Assembly (NCBI GenBank): GCA_002440825.1
Contig: DJVH01000001.1
Span: 1-64,000 of the forward strand
Length of the DNA: 64,000 nt
DNA from: Bacteriovoracaceae bacterium UBA6261
GTDB lineage: Bacteria; Bdellovibrionota; Bacteriovoracia; Bacteriovoracales; Bacteriovoracaceae
Reading direction: 5' to 3'
Below, piece after piece: positions 1 to 8,631 of this stretch. Both the position numbers and the translations under genes were made by a program. Within the stretch, counting starts at the first letter, position 1, and each line of letters begins with the position of its first letter. A model generated the notes under the pieces. The model saw only the letters and a program-made list of their open reading frames with translations, was not told the origin of the DNA and made no database searches.

Positions 1-1794
1 CCAAACCAATGGAAAGTCATCAACGAAACCGGCTCGCTCACTTGCTGCGGCGGCGGATGGATCAGAAAATTTGCCGATGGAACTCACAACTGGACGATCC
101 GCAATCGCCTGAGCATTGATGCCAATAACTTCAGATGTCTGAATTTCAGATCACCATTGGCCAATTCAAGTTACACCAATTTCACGGCAGATAAAGTGTG
201 GCAGACAACTTATCAAAGAGAATACGATCAATTTTGTAAATCGCCTGATATCGGCGGCTGTATGCAGATCCCTTATCAGGAAACAAATGGCTTTTCGATT
301 CAACCGCCAAAATCTTATAACCCTGCGAGCAAGGCAGCTTACGATCCCTATCTGGCCTATCCTGCTGTCAACCAGGCCCGTATTGATACATCACCAACGG
401 CCGATCCAATTGATGGCTCAACTCCTTGGTATCAATTCCTGAATTCTGATGTTCCTTATCAGCCGATTCCGTATTACTTCTCTCCTGTTCCTTACGACGT
501 CGATCAGCGGACAAACAAAGCCTATAACTTCTTTGTCGATAAAGGTTTTGATTACGGCGTAGAGATGTATTTACCGGCATATGTTGGATACGATGGTTCT
601 GTTGTCAACTCTACTTTCATCAAAAAAGTTTATATTAAATATTTCTTTGATACTCCAAGACTACCTGAAGTAAGAGACATCACGGCGGCCAATGATGGAA
701 GTCTTGTGAATTGTAATAAAGTTTTTGCCTTCACTGGAGGGACAAACTTCCCTGTCGATAGCAGCATGGGAACGATTGCCACTGGCGAAGGCTGGTGTAT
801 TGGTCGCGATTCAAAAACAGGAAACCGTCCGGTCATGAACGTTCGCGCTGATACAGAAACAGCTGGTTTTGACTGGAAATATGCGGGCATCATTATCGAT
901 TTCGTTCCTATTGAAAAAAATAACGGCACGAAAGTTACTGAGCCGGGGAACTCTCTGTACTATCTGAGCAAGCTCGCCAGACTTGAGTTAACCGGGATTC
1001 CGCAAATTACTTATGAACCATTGTACTGCAATGATAATCACGACACCCTCGTGCCAGGCATTTTCTTGTCAACAATAACAAACAGAGCAGATTTTAAGGC
1101 AAACTCCGTCGCGTACACTTCACCGTTAAGCCCTCAAGCAAAATACAATGCTGACAGCTCGGGAAGCACTACTGAAGCCACCAACTACGGTATTAAAGAT
1201 GATACAGGTGCATACCGGTTCACATTCCAGAATCAGCTTGATCACGGTGCGGTCTTCTCTTCAAAAGACTTCACTTGCTGTACTCCACTTGGAAAATCGG
1301 GTTCATCAGCAAAATGTTGTTCAGGTTATGCGGTGACAAGCAAAGACGGAAAATCTTCAATTTGTAAGCTACCACCAGGCACTGATCTGAATGTCTATTT
1401 CAATAAATTCGTATCCAGCGAAGGTGTAGGAACTGATCTTCCAGGTGGTCCGGCCGTAGGGCTGGTTGTTAAGGGAACAGACGCAGAAGTTGATTTCAAT
1501 GCTTACACCGGTGAACCTAAGTTCCGTCGCGCAACTTATGACCGCCTCGAGGCCTTAGGCGTGTCTTACTGTAGCTCAGGTAAATTTGTAACAGGGGCGG
1601 CCTTCGGGAAATTCCCGCCAGAGCCGTTTTCGGGCTCATATACAGTTCAATCCGGCACGACAGGAAATCTGGAAGACTCTTTCCCGGAAAGCATTGTAGA
1701 CTCGGTTCTGGACTTCCAATCAGACGATCCTACTGTAGGCAAGATCCCGTTTGACAGCGGCTACAGATGGAATCACCACTACTACTGCAAGTAA
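1..1794 (+). CDS. 3' part of a large Cys-containing protein of unknown function
   Basis: The reading frame is open from the first base of the window to a TAA at 1792-1794, so the true start lies upstream; the TTG at 157 is only an in-frame internal codon. About 597 residues are visible. Notable are a CCGGG cluster close to the window start and a CCTPLG...KCCSGY cluster around 1277-1330, which suggest disulfide-bonded extracellular modules, and many Tyr, Pro, Asn and Gly residues, as in surface or adhesin-like proteins. I see no recognisable catalytic motif and no C-terminal membrane anchor. It is followed after 42 bases by a metal-import operon on the same strand, which does not clearly share its function. 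Family not recognised; an exported surface protein is inference. Confidence 0.75.
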   Translation, partial: PNQWKVINETGSLTCCGGGWIRKFADGTHNWTIRNRLSIDANNFRCLNFRSPLANSSYTNFTADKVWQTTYQREYDQFCKSPDIGGCMQIPYQETNGFSIQPPKSYNPASKAAYDPYLAYPAVNQARIDTSPTADPIDGSTPWYQFLNSDVPYQPIPYYFSPVPYDVDQRTNKAYNFFVDKGFDYGVEMYLPAYVGYDGSVVNSTFIKKVYIKYFFDTPRLPEVRDITAANDGSLVNCNKVFAFTGGTNFPVDSSMGTIATGEGWCIGRDSKTGNRPVMNVRADTETAGFDWKYAGIIIDFVPIEKNNGTKVTEPGNSLYYLSKLARLELTGIPQITYEPLYCNDNHDTLVPGIFLSTITNRADFKANSVAYTSPLSPQAKYNADSSGSTTEATNYGIKDDTGAYRFTFQNQLDHGAVFSSKDFTCCTPLGKSGSSAKCCSGYAVTSKDGKSSICKLPPGTDLNVYFNKFVSSEGVGTDLPGGPAVGLVVKGTDAEVDFNAYTGEPKFRRATYDRLEALGVSYCSSGKFVTGAAFGKFPPEPFSGSYTVQSGTTGNLEDSFPESIVDSVLDFQSDDPTVGKIPFDSGYRWNHHYYCK

Positions 1795-1836
1795 TCCATT
1801 TTCACTGCGATGCTTTTTATGATAGGTTAGGCCTTA

Positions 1837-2724
1837 ATGAAAATCATCGCAGCTTTAAAATTAACTTTATTTTTAGTCTTACTATGCCCTTCTGTTTTCG
1901 CGGGTACTGTTTCGTGTTCTCATCCTGAACTCTGCAAACTGGTTTCAACAATCGCCGCTGAAAATCATATCGCTAATCTCAATACCCAAGTGCTAATCAA
2001 CATGACAGGTGATCCGCATGAATACGAACCAAGTACGGCCGAAATCAAATCTCTTCTTTCAGCTCCTTTTTTGATCACAGGTCCGGCCGAGCTCAATCCC
2101 TGGATTAAAAAAATAAATTTCCAGCGGTCGAAAAATTCAGCACTCATAACCCTCTCCCTTCCTTTTGAGAAAAAGCATCTCGATATGTATCCAAAGGCCA
2201 GTGCCGAAACTCTTTCTCATTTCTGGTTATATCCAAAAGTCTATTGCGCCTTTAAAGAAAAACTGACTGCTGAGTTAACTAAGACTGGAGAAAAAGTTTC
2301 TTTCAAAGGTTGCGACGCTGTCACTGTTGAAGAAGAGCTCTCCAAACAATTAAAAAAGACAAAGGCGCCACTCATTCTGACTCACGATGCTCTCCTGCCA
2401 CTTCTGGTTTCGCTTGATCCATCTCACGTGATAGTTGCCATCAAAGGTTCTGGTCATCACGAGGAAGTGGGAACCGATGCCATTAAAAAAATGTACAAAG
2501 CTCTCGAAGCTCCAAAGGCCATCTGGATTGTTGAAAGCGGAATCTATGTCCCGAGCAATGTTTTAAATAAAATCCGCAATGTTGATCTCGTCATCAAACT
2601 CGACACGGCCAACTCCAGCTCAAGCACCTCTTTTTCTGTTTTAAAAGAACTCACTCAGAAATTAAAAACTGAAGGGACTGCTGAAGGGACTACCAAAGGG
2701 ACTACCAAAGGGATTAGTAGATGA
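1837..2724 (+). CDS. Metal ABC transporter periplasmic binding protein (ZnuA/TroA-like)
   Basis: Periplasmic solute-binding protein that would deliver zinc or manganese to the permease encoded downstream. The N-terminus is a signal peptide ending near FAG at residue 23. Likely metal ligands of the TroA fold are visible: His61 in GDPHEYEPS, His129 in SHFWLYPK, His184 in LTHDALL, and an acidic residue in the C-terminal LDTANSS segment. The long His/Asp-rich loop of many ZnuA proteins is absent. The C-terminus ends in a low-complexity EGT/KGT repeat. The stop overlaps the ATPase start by four bases (ATGA), so the three genes form a translationally coupled operon. Metal specificity cannot be read with certainty. 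Confidence 0.85.
   Translation: MKIIAALKLTLFLVLLCPSVFAGTVSCSHPELCKLVSTIAAENHIANLNTQVLINMTGDPHEYEPSTAEIKSLLSAPFLITGPAELNPWIKKINFQRSKNSALITLSLPFEKKHLDMYPKASAETLSHFWLYPKVYCAFKEKLTAELTKTGEKVSFKGCDAVTVEEELSKQLKKTKAPLILTHDALLPLLVSLDPSHVIVAIKGSGHHEEVGTDAIKKMYKALEAPKAIWIVESGIYVPSNVLNKIRNVDLVIKLDTANSSSSTSFSVLKELTQKLKTEGTAEGTTKGTTKGISR
2671..2718 (+). repeat. Four 12-bp tandem units at the 3' end of the binding-protein gene
   Basis: Units of the form GAAGGGACTGCT / AAAGGGACTACC repeat four times in frame and encode the EGTAEGTTKGTTKGIS tail. Because the unit is a multiple of three, copy-number change would alter tail length without a frameshift. Confidence 0.85.
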
Positions 2725-3554
2725 GCAAGTCCGTACTGAGAGCAGAAAAAATATCATTCAGCTATGATGGAATTACTCCAACGCTGAAAGATGTTTCTTT
2801 TGATCTGCACGAAGGTGAGAGTCTGGGAGTGCTCGGACCGAATGGCGGTGGTAAAACGACTTTAATGAAAATAGTCGTGGGTCTTCTCTCGCCTCAGTCC
2901 GGATCAATCTTTTTTGATGAACAAAAAGCAGACAAGCGTCACTATCCTTATCATAGCTTTTCCTATGTTCCCCAACACAGTGAGCTCAACTCAATCCTTC
3001 CTGTCAAAGTCAGCGAGTACATGGGGTTTGCCAAGGCCATTTATAAAAATATCACCGAAAAAGAAATGGATGAGCTTCTGGAGCTTGTAGGCATTCTTCA
3101 TAAAAAAGAATCATTAATTTCCAGCTTGTCTGGTGGGGAAAAGCAACGAGTTCTTCTCGCGCGCGCACTAGTCAATCATCCAAAACTTCTTTTATTAGAT
3201 GAGCCAACCAAGGGACTCGACAGCAGCGGCCAGGATCAGCTTCTTTCCATCATTGAGAAAATCAAGCAGCGTGACAAAACGGCAGTTATGATTGTCGATC
3301 ACAATATTAATCAGATTATTCGCCACTGTCATAAAATCCTTTGCCTCAACAGAAATTTTCACTGGCACGACCACACAGATCTGCTTACCAAAAATATACT
3401 TGAAGATGTTTATCACTGTGAATTTGAACATCTTTTGATCCATGAAAAAGACCTTCAAAGCAGTCATTCTCACGATCATCATTTTTGCGACCATGATCAT
3501 GCTCATCAGGGGACTTCAAATGAGCCGCATTCTTTTTTAAGGAGAAAAAAATGA
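2721..3554 (+). CDS. Metal ABC transporter ATP-binding protein (ZnuC-like) with His-rich tail
   Basis: Cytoplasmic ATPase subunit that powers metal import. The full ABC motif set is present: Walker A GPNGGGKTT, signature LSGGEKQRV, Walker B LLLLDEP followed by the D-loop GLD, and an H-loop His in VDHN. The last ~30 residues hold a dense His/Asp/Cys run (HSHDHHFCDHDHAHQ) outside the ABC fold, a plausible metal-binding sensor or chaperone tail. It starts with an ATGA overlap on the binding protein and ends with an ATGA overlap on the permease. Family assignment is firm; zinc as the substrate is inferred from the His-rich tail and the TroA-type partner. Confidence 0.92.
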   Translation: MSKSVLRAEKISFSYDGITPTLKDVSFDLHEGESLGVLGPNGGGKTTLMKIVVGLLSPQSGSIFFDEQKADKRHYPYHSFSYVPQHSELNSILPVKVSEYMGFAKAIYKNITEKEMDELLELVGILHKKESLISSLSGGEKQRVLLARALVNHPKLLLLDEPTKGLDSSGQDQLLSIIEKIKQRDKTAVMIVDHNINQIIRHCHKILCLNRNFHWHDHTDLLTKNILEDVYHCEFEHLLIHEKDLQSSHSHDHHFCDHDHAHQGTSNEPHSFLRRKK

Positions 3555-4402
3555 TGATTTTTTTTCAATCCTTGAAAGATTTTTTACAGTATGACTTTTT
3601 GCTTTATGCTTTACTGGGAACGCTGGCTTTATCGATGACCTGCGGACTTATTTCACCACTGATCATTGCGCGCAAAAATGCCTTCATGGGTTCGGCCATT
3701 TCTCATTCCACTCTGCTTGGCCTTGCCATTGCTCTTAGTCTTTTTTCAGCCGAGCAATCGCTTTCGATTTTTGCAACGACATTGGCCATCACAATCGTCT
3801 GCACTCTTTTCCTGGCCACTTCTACCTTTCGACAAAAGCTTCCTTCGGATTCGATGATCGGTATTTTTTATACTGCGACGATGGCCCTGGGGATTATTAT
3901 TCATTCTCTTTTTGCGAAAAATAAAACTGATCTGCTTAGTTTTTTATTCGGAAATATTCTACTTCTCACTAAGGAAGATTTGCTGCTGTCAGCAGGACTT
4001 CTTATTGTCACGGCTCCGCTGATCATCATTCCGTTTAAAAAATGGTTGTTCCTGACTTACGATGAAGAAGGGGCCATCACTTCGGGCATTAAGGCCCGTT
4101 TATACCATTATCTATTTTTTATTTTGCTTGCACTTTTAATTGTGACCAGTATCAAACTTGCAGGAACAATTCTGATTGAAACACTTCTGCTGGTTCCCGG
4201 ATTCTTTGCACTTAAATTCAGCACAAATGTCCGTCAGGCGTTCATCGTGAGTGTCATTTTTTCAACAGTCTTTGCAGTACTTGGAATTCTCATCGCCAAC
4301 GCTTATGGATTGCCGTCGGGGGCCACCCTCGCCGTCGTTCTCTTTCTTGCTCTTGTGCTATCTCTTTTTTTAAAAAAGATTTATACTTTCCTTAGATCTT
4401 AA
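3551..4402 (+). CDS. Metal ABC transporter permease (ZnuB/ABC-3 family)
   Basis: Polytopic inner-membrane protein of 283 residues with about eight hydrophobic segments, the size and layout of the ABC-3 permease family (ZnuB, TroC/D, MntB). Characteristic stretches are LIARKNAFMGSAISHS near residue 38 and GTILIETLLLVPG near residue 208. A strong purine-rich ribosome site (AGGAGA) precedes the ATG, which overlaps the ATPase stop. Together with the two upstream genes it makes a complete importer. No Fur/Zur box was identified by eye. Confidence 0.9.
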   Translation: MMIFFQSLKDFLQYDFLLYALLGTLALSMTCGLISPLIIARKNAFMGSAISHSTLLGLAIALSLFSAEQSLSIFATTLAITIVCTLFLATSTFRQKLPSDSMIGIFYTATMALGIIIHSLFAKNKTDLLSFLFGNILLLTKEDLLLSAGLLIVTAPLIIIPFKKWLFLTYDEEGAITSGIKARLYHYLFFILLALLIVTSIKLAGTILIETLLLVPGFFALKFSTNVRQAFIVSVIFSTVFAVLGILIANAYGLPSGATLAVVLFLALVLSLFLKKIYTFLRS

Positions 4403-4437
4403 ATCATTTTCATCTGTTTTTTTAAAAAGAGGACTCC

Positions 4438-4917
4438 ATGCCAAACAATCAAAATATGGCCAAAACTGTCAGTGAGAGTGCTGTAGAAATGCGTTATCTG
4501 GTTATGCCAAACCATACGAATCCCCAAAATTCAATTTTCGGGGGTGTAGTGATGTCGTGGATCGATATGGCAGCGGCGATGGTGACTGAAAGACATTCCA
4601 ATCGACCAGTCGTGACTGTTCACGTAGACGGGATCAATTTCAAGGCACCAATAAAAATCGGCGATCACGTATTGATTAAAGCGAGCTTAAATTATGTCGG
4701 GAAAACTTCTATGCTCGTTGGGGTCAAGGTTTTAGCAGAAAATCCGTTTACGGGAATTACCCGCCACACCACGACAGCTTATCTTGTTTTTGTCGCGCTT
4801 GATGACATCGGAAAACCAATAGACGTAAGAAGATTGATTCCTGAATCAGATGAAGAGAAACGACGTTTTGAAGAAGGACGCGCCCGTATTGAGGCCATGA
4901 AGAAAAAGAAAAAATGA
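4438..4917 (+). CDS. Acyl-CoA thioesterase, hotdog fold (YciA-like)
   Basis: A 159-residue single hotdog-domain thioesterase that would hydrolyse acyl-CoAs in the cytoplasm. Family features include MRYLVMPNHTNPQNSIFGG with the conserved Asn/Gly region, WIDMAAAM at the start of the central helix, and the VTVHVDGINFKAPI strand. The C-terminus is a short Lys/Glu-rich tail. An AGAGGA ribosome site lies ahead of the ATG. Its stop overlaps the next gene start (ATGA), linking it to the secreted protein downstream. Chain-length preference is not evident. Confidence 0.9.
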   Translation: MPNNQNMAKTVSESAVEMRYLVMPNHTNPQNSIFGGVVMSWIDMAAAMVTERHSNRPVVTVHVDGINFKAPIKIGDHVLIKASLNYVGKTSMLVGVKVLAENPFTGITRHTTTAYLVFVALDDIGKPIDVRRLIPESDEEKRRFEEGRARIEAMKKKKK

Positions 4918-5642
4918 AAATGAAGTTACTCCTTCCCCTATTCTTTTTCATCTCGACTGTTCATGCACTCGAGTATTCCAAGATAGATTTTGAAGGCTGT
5001 CCGGAAAATTCTTATTGTAAAAAAGAAACCGGCGCCAACCGAAAAAAATGGCTGGATCAGTTAAAGGAATTTTCGAAAGGAAGGATCAACGAACTAAAAA
5101 TAAATGCTTTTATTCAGTCTGAATTCGGCGTTCCAGTGTCCGGCTGGGCAATGGAAGAGGCCAGCCTGCTTCCCAATATTCTCATGTGGGATTCGCCTTG
5201 CAAGCAGCATAAGAATCCTGCAAGCAAGTATTACATCATGGAAGTGTTTCGCAAAAACTTAAATGCAAATGAGTTAAAAGAAATCCCGACTCTTATTTTT
5301 TCCCGCGCCCTTTTGAAAGAAAATGGAAAAGAACCTTATCCTATTGTTGTTCCCCGAGGTGATGCCCCTCTTTTCATGAGAGATGGCAGTCTCTATTTTC
5401 TTCGCGAGGAAGAAGGCATGTTCTACGGTCTCTTGATTGACAAAGAAGGCAGAATTAAAATAGTTAAAAACGAAACTTCTCCCAATAATCCAAAAGAAGT
5501 CACATGCCCAAGAGAAATGGTGACTCAGTTTTTGCGTATGGCCCCAAGCCCGAATTTTTATACAGGCCAGTTCTGTAAGGAAATCTGGGATAAAAACGAC
5601 AAAGCCTATAAAACTCTCCTTCTTGGCTGGAGTTGCAATTGA
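4914..5642 (+). CDS. Secreted protein of unknown function
   Basis: A 242-residue protein with a classic signal peptide (MKMKLLLPLFFFISTVHA, cleavage before LEYSK). The ATG at 4914 overlaps the thioesterase stop; a second in-frame ATG at 4920 is equally plausible. The mature part holds several Cys residues (CPENSYCKK, SPCKQHK, VTCPREM, QFCKE, WSCN) consistent with periplasmic disulfides. No catalytic motif recognised. Its stop overlaps the start region of the EEP nuclease, so the three genes look co-transcribed. Confidence 0.7.
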   Translation: MKMKLLLPLFFFISTVHALEYSKIDFEGCPENSYCKKETGANRKKWLDQLKEFSKGRINELKINAFIQSEFGVPVSGWAMEEASLLPNILMWDSPCKQHKNPASKYYIMEVFRKNLNANELKEIPTLIFSRALLKENGKEPYPIVVPRGDAPLFMRDGSLYFLREEEGMFYGLLIDKEGRIKIVKNETSPNNPKEVTCPREMVTQFLRMAPSPNFYTGQFCKEIWDKNDKAYKTLLLGWSCN

Positions 5643-6577
5643 AACTCTGCCTGTTTAACGTTGAAAATTTTTTCCTGCTGAACTCTCAGGGAGATGCTTT
5701 TAAAAAACCTGAAGATAAGGTGGCCTGGATCGCCCGAACTTTAAAAGAAATCAATGCAGACGTCTCTATGCTTTGTGAAGTCGGCGGTCTCGAAAGTCTG
5801 GATCTGTTCAATAGTAAATATTGTAATTCCGACTATCGTTGCGCTTTAAAAAAAGGCAACTCCAATCGCGGAATTGAAATGGGCTATCTGATTAAAAAAG
5901 ATCTGCCCTTTGACATTGAACACCTCGGACATGCTGATGATTCAATTGAATTTAATTACGCTCATGAAATCGAAGAAAATAGCAAACTCATGCTGGACGA
6001 ATTAAAAATTCAACCGCATAGATTTTCACGGGACATCAGCGAATTGCGTCTCAAGAAAAATGGCGAAGTCGTTTGCATTCTTCTTTTGGTTCACCTGAAA
6101 TCGAAATGGGACCGGGACGGATTTGATTTCAATGGCAAAGAAAGACGTAAGGCCGAGCTCAAGGCCCTGGTCAAAACCTACAATCGCTTGAGAGCAGAAT
6201 TTAACTTCAAGGTTCCGGTGATTGTCTCCGGAGACATGAACGGGAATGCCCAGAAAGGGCGTCAGGAGCCTGAATTCGACGATCTTTACTCCCAGACGGA
6301 CCTGTTGGACGTGCTTGAAGTTATTAATGAACCCGATGAACGCCGTCAGTCCTTTTTTTATTTTGGCAGAGAAAACATCAGGGAATCCTATCAGCTGGAC
6401 TATATTTTTCTTCCAAAAGAACTACAGGGACTGGTCAAAAAAGAAGAATCAGGTATTTATCTTTTCCGTGATTCCCACGGATCGCCTCTTCCCTATCCTC
6501 AGGAATCTTATCAGCGTTACGCTCTTCCTTCTGACCATTATCCGGTTGTCGCCTCCCTCGATTTTTTATCATTTTAA
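5639..6577 (+). CDS. Endonuclease/exonuclease/phosphatase (EEP) family protein
   Basis: An EEP-fold phosphodiesterase or nuclease. Motifs in order: FNVENFF (metal-binding Asn), an acidic CEVGG, a mid-domain HLKSKW, VSGDMNG (catalytic Asp/Asn pair) and SDHYPV (catalytic Asp-His) near the C-terminus. I chose the TTG at 5639, which overlaps the preceding TGA and gives MKLCLFNVENFF; an in-frame TTG two codons earlier at 5633 is possible. No signal peptide is visible, so a cytoplasmic nuclease is likely. Substrate (DNA, RNA, phospholipid or phosphoinositide-like) cannot be told from sequence. Confidence 0.85.
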   Translation: MKLCLFNVENFFLLNSQGDAFKKPEDKVAWIARTLKEINADVSMLCEVGGLESLDLFNSKYCNSDYRCALKKGNSNRGIEMGYLIKKDLPFDIEHLGHADDSIEFNYAHEIEENSKLMLDELKIQPHRFSRDISELRLKKNGEVVCILLLVHLKSKWDRDGFDFNGKERRKAELKALVKTYNRLRAEFNFKVPVIVSGDMNGNAQKGRQEPEFDDLYSQTDLLDVLEVINEPDERRQSFFYFGRENIRESYQLDYIFLPKELQGLVKKEESGIYLFRDSHGSPLPYPQESYQRYALPSDHYPVVASLDFLSF

Positions 6578-6578
6578 A

Positions 6579-6607
6579 TTGCTCCCTTGCCCGAAAGAAG
6601 TTATATT
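6579..6607 (+). promoter_or_regulatory. Candidate sigma-70-type promoter for speA
   Basis: TTGCTC (6579-6584) and TATATT (6602-6607) are separated by 17 bases, about 75 bases ahead of the speA ATG. The -35 box lies two bases after the EEP gene stop. Assigned by eye only. Confidence 0.4.
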
Positions 6608-6681
6608 TTGCGCTTAATTTTAACGGTTTTAGTAAAGCTATTTTCCGTCGTAACTGCGGCGTGTATGAGGGTCAAAAAAAA

Positions 6682-8607
6682 ATGGATAAAATTATCGAAA
6701 ACATCCCTTGGTCGAAAGAAGAAGCTGATGCGACTTATCACATCAGTCGTTGGGGTGATGGCTATTTTGATATAAACGATGAGGGCCACCTTTGCGTTCT
6801 TCCCAATCAGGATGAAAAAGGACCTCGCATCGATATAGCCGAAGTCATCGAAGAGATGAAAGCGCAGAATATTCCCTTCCCGATGGTTATCCGTTTCCAC
6901 GATATTCTTCGTTCACAAGTAAAAGTTCTGAACGAAACTTTCAGAAACGTCATTCAGGAAGCCGGCTACCAGGGAAAATACACTGGCGTTTATCCGATTA
7001 AAGTAAACCAGATGAGAGAAGTTGTTGAAGAGATTGTCGATGCTGGCGCTCCTTACGATTACGGTCTAGAGGCCGGCTCAAAGCCAGAACTGCTTTCGGT
7101 TCTTGCTTTCAACGATAACCTCAATGCCTTGACAGTTCTGAACGGCTACAAAGACGAAGACTACCTTCGCCTCGCTCTTCTTGGGAATAAATTAGGAAGA
7201 AAATGTATCGTCGTTATTGAGAAATTCACTGAACTTCATAAAATTTTAAAACTCTCAAGAGAAATGAACATTGAGCCGTTGATCGGACTTCGTGCGAAAA
7301 TTACTGTTAAAGGCTCAGGCAAATGGGCCGAGTCAGGTGGCGAGAAAGCAAAATTTGGTTTGACGATTGCTGAAATGCTGACTGCTGTTCAAATTTTGAA
7401 AGACGAAGGCTCATTGAATTCTCTGAAGCTTTTTCACTTCCACGTTGGTTCCCAGGTCACAGACATCAGAACGATCAAGGAAGTTGTCAGAGAAGGTGCA
7501 CGAATCTTTACCAAACTTTCTCAACTGGGCGCCCCTCTTGAGTACTTTGATGTTGGTGGTGGTCTCGGTGTTGACTACGACGGCTCTCAATCGACAAGTG
7601 ATTCTTCGATGAACTACAAGCTGAACGATTACGCTTCAGACATTGTCTACATCTTAAAAGAAATCTGTGATGCTGAAAAAATAAAACATCCAAACATTGT
7701 TTCGGAATCGGGTCGCGCTATCACAGCGAGACACTCATGCGTGATCACAAACGTCATTGATAAAATCGAAACCTCATTTACTGATTACGATACAAAGAAA
7801 ATTCCGGGAGAGCACAGCCTCGTCTCAAACATGCGCGATCTTCTTGAAACAATCAATATTGAAAACGCGCAGGAAGTTTATAACGACGCCCTGGACTTTA
7901 AAAAAGAATGTCTGAATGCTTTCCGTCTTGGGATTCTCAAGCTTGAAGAGCGCGCGACTCTGGAAACACTTTTTTGGAAAATCACAAAAAAGATTTCACA
8001 GCTATTGCCTGATATGGAATTTATTCCTGACAATCTCTACGATATCAATCAGGGAATCGCGCCTCAATACCTGTGCAACTTTTCCATTTTTCAATCAGCA
8101 CCGGATCTATGGGCCATCGGTCAGCTATTGCCGATCGTTCCTATTACCAAACTGAACATTAAACCTCACAACAACGGCACACTTGTCGACATCACTTGTG
8201 ATTCTGATGGAAAAATTAATAAGTTCATTGATATCGAAGAAACAAAGAATCTTCTTCCCCTTCACGAACTGACTCCAAATGAAGACTACTATATTGGACT
8301 CTTCCTCACTGGAGCTTACCAGGACGTAATGGGTGATCTTCATAACTTATTCGGACGTCTGAATGAAGTTCACGTGTTCTGTGATGATGAGGATCCGACT
8401 GATTTTTACATCGAAGAAGTTATCAAAGGCTCGAGCGCTGAAAGCGTTCTGGCGGCCATGCAGTACAACCCGGAAGCCATGGCATACACTATGAAGAAAA
8501 ATATCGACCGTCAGATTGCCTCAGGAAAAATCAACCCGCGCGAAGGTGTTCGTCTAGTTGATTTCTACGAAGAATGTCTTAAGTCTTATACTTACTTGAA
8601 AACCTGA
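6682..8607 (+). CDS. speA: Biosynthetic arginine decarboxylase
   Basis: PLP-dependent enzyme converting arginine to agmatine, the entry to polyamine synthesis. Fold-III decarboxylase features are clear: the PLP lysine in YPIKVNQ (Lys107), the HFHVGSQ segment, the Gly-rich DVGGGLGVDYDG phosphate-binding stretch, ESGRAITARHS, and the C-terminal GDLHNLFG with a following acidic/Cys region. At 641 residues it has the usual SpeA length. The ATG at 6682 has a purine-rich site (GAGGG) at the right distance; an in-frame GTG at 6661 would add seven residues. Followed 24 bases later by a deoxyhypusine-synthase-like gene, with a terminator after that. Confidence 0.96.
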   Translation: MDKIIENIPWSKEEADATYHISRWGDGYFDINDEGHLCVLPNQDEKGPRIDIAEVIEEMKAQNIPFPMVIRFHDILRSQVKVLNETFRNVIQEAGYQGKYTGVYPIKVNQMREVVEEIVDAGAPYDYGLEAGSKPELLSVLAFNDNLNALTVLNGYKDEDYLRLALLGNKLGRKCIVVIEKFTELHKILKLSREMNIEPLIGLRAKITVKGSGKWAESGGEKAKFGLTIAEMLTAVQILKDEGSLNSLKLFHFHVGSQVTDIRTIKEVVREGARIFTKLSQLGAPLEYFDVGGGLGVDYDGSQSTSDSSMNYKLNDYASDIVYILKEICDAEKIKHPNIVSESGRAITARHSCVITNVIDKIETSFTDYDTKKIPGEHSLVSNMRDLLETINIENAQEVYNDALDFKKECLNAFRLGILKLEERATLETLFWKITKKISQLLPDMEFIPDNLYDINQGIAPQYLCNFSIFQSAPDLWAIGQLLPIVPITKLNIKPHNNGTLVDITCDSDGKINKFIDIEETKNLLPLHELTPNEDYYIGLFLTGAYQDVMGDLHNLFGRLNEVHVFCDDEDPTDFYIEEVIKGSSAESVLAAMQYNPEAMAYTMKKNIDRQIASGKINPREGVRLVDFYEECLKSYTYLKT

Positions 8608-8631
8608 TTTTTTTATCAAGAGGAATTAAAT

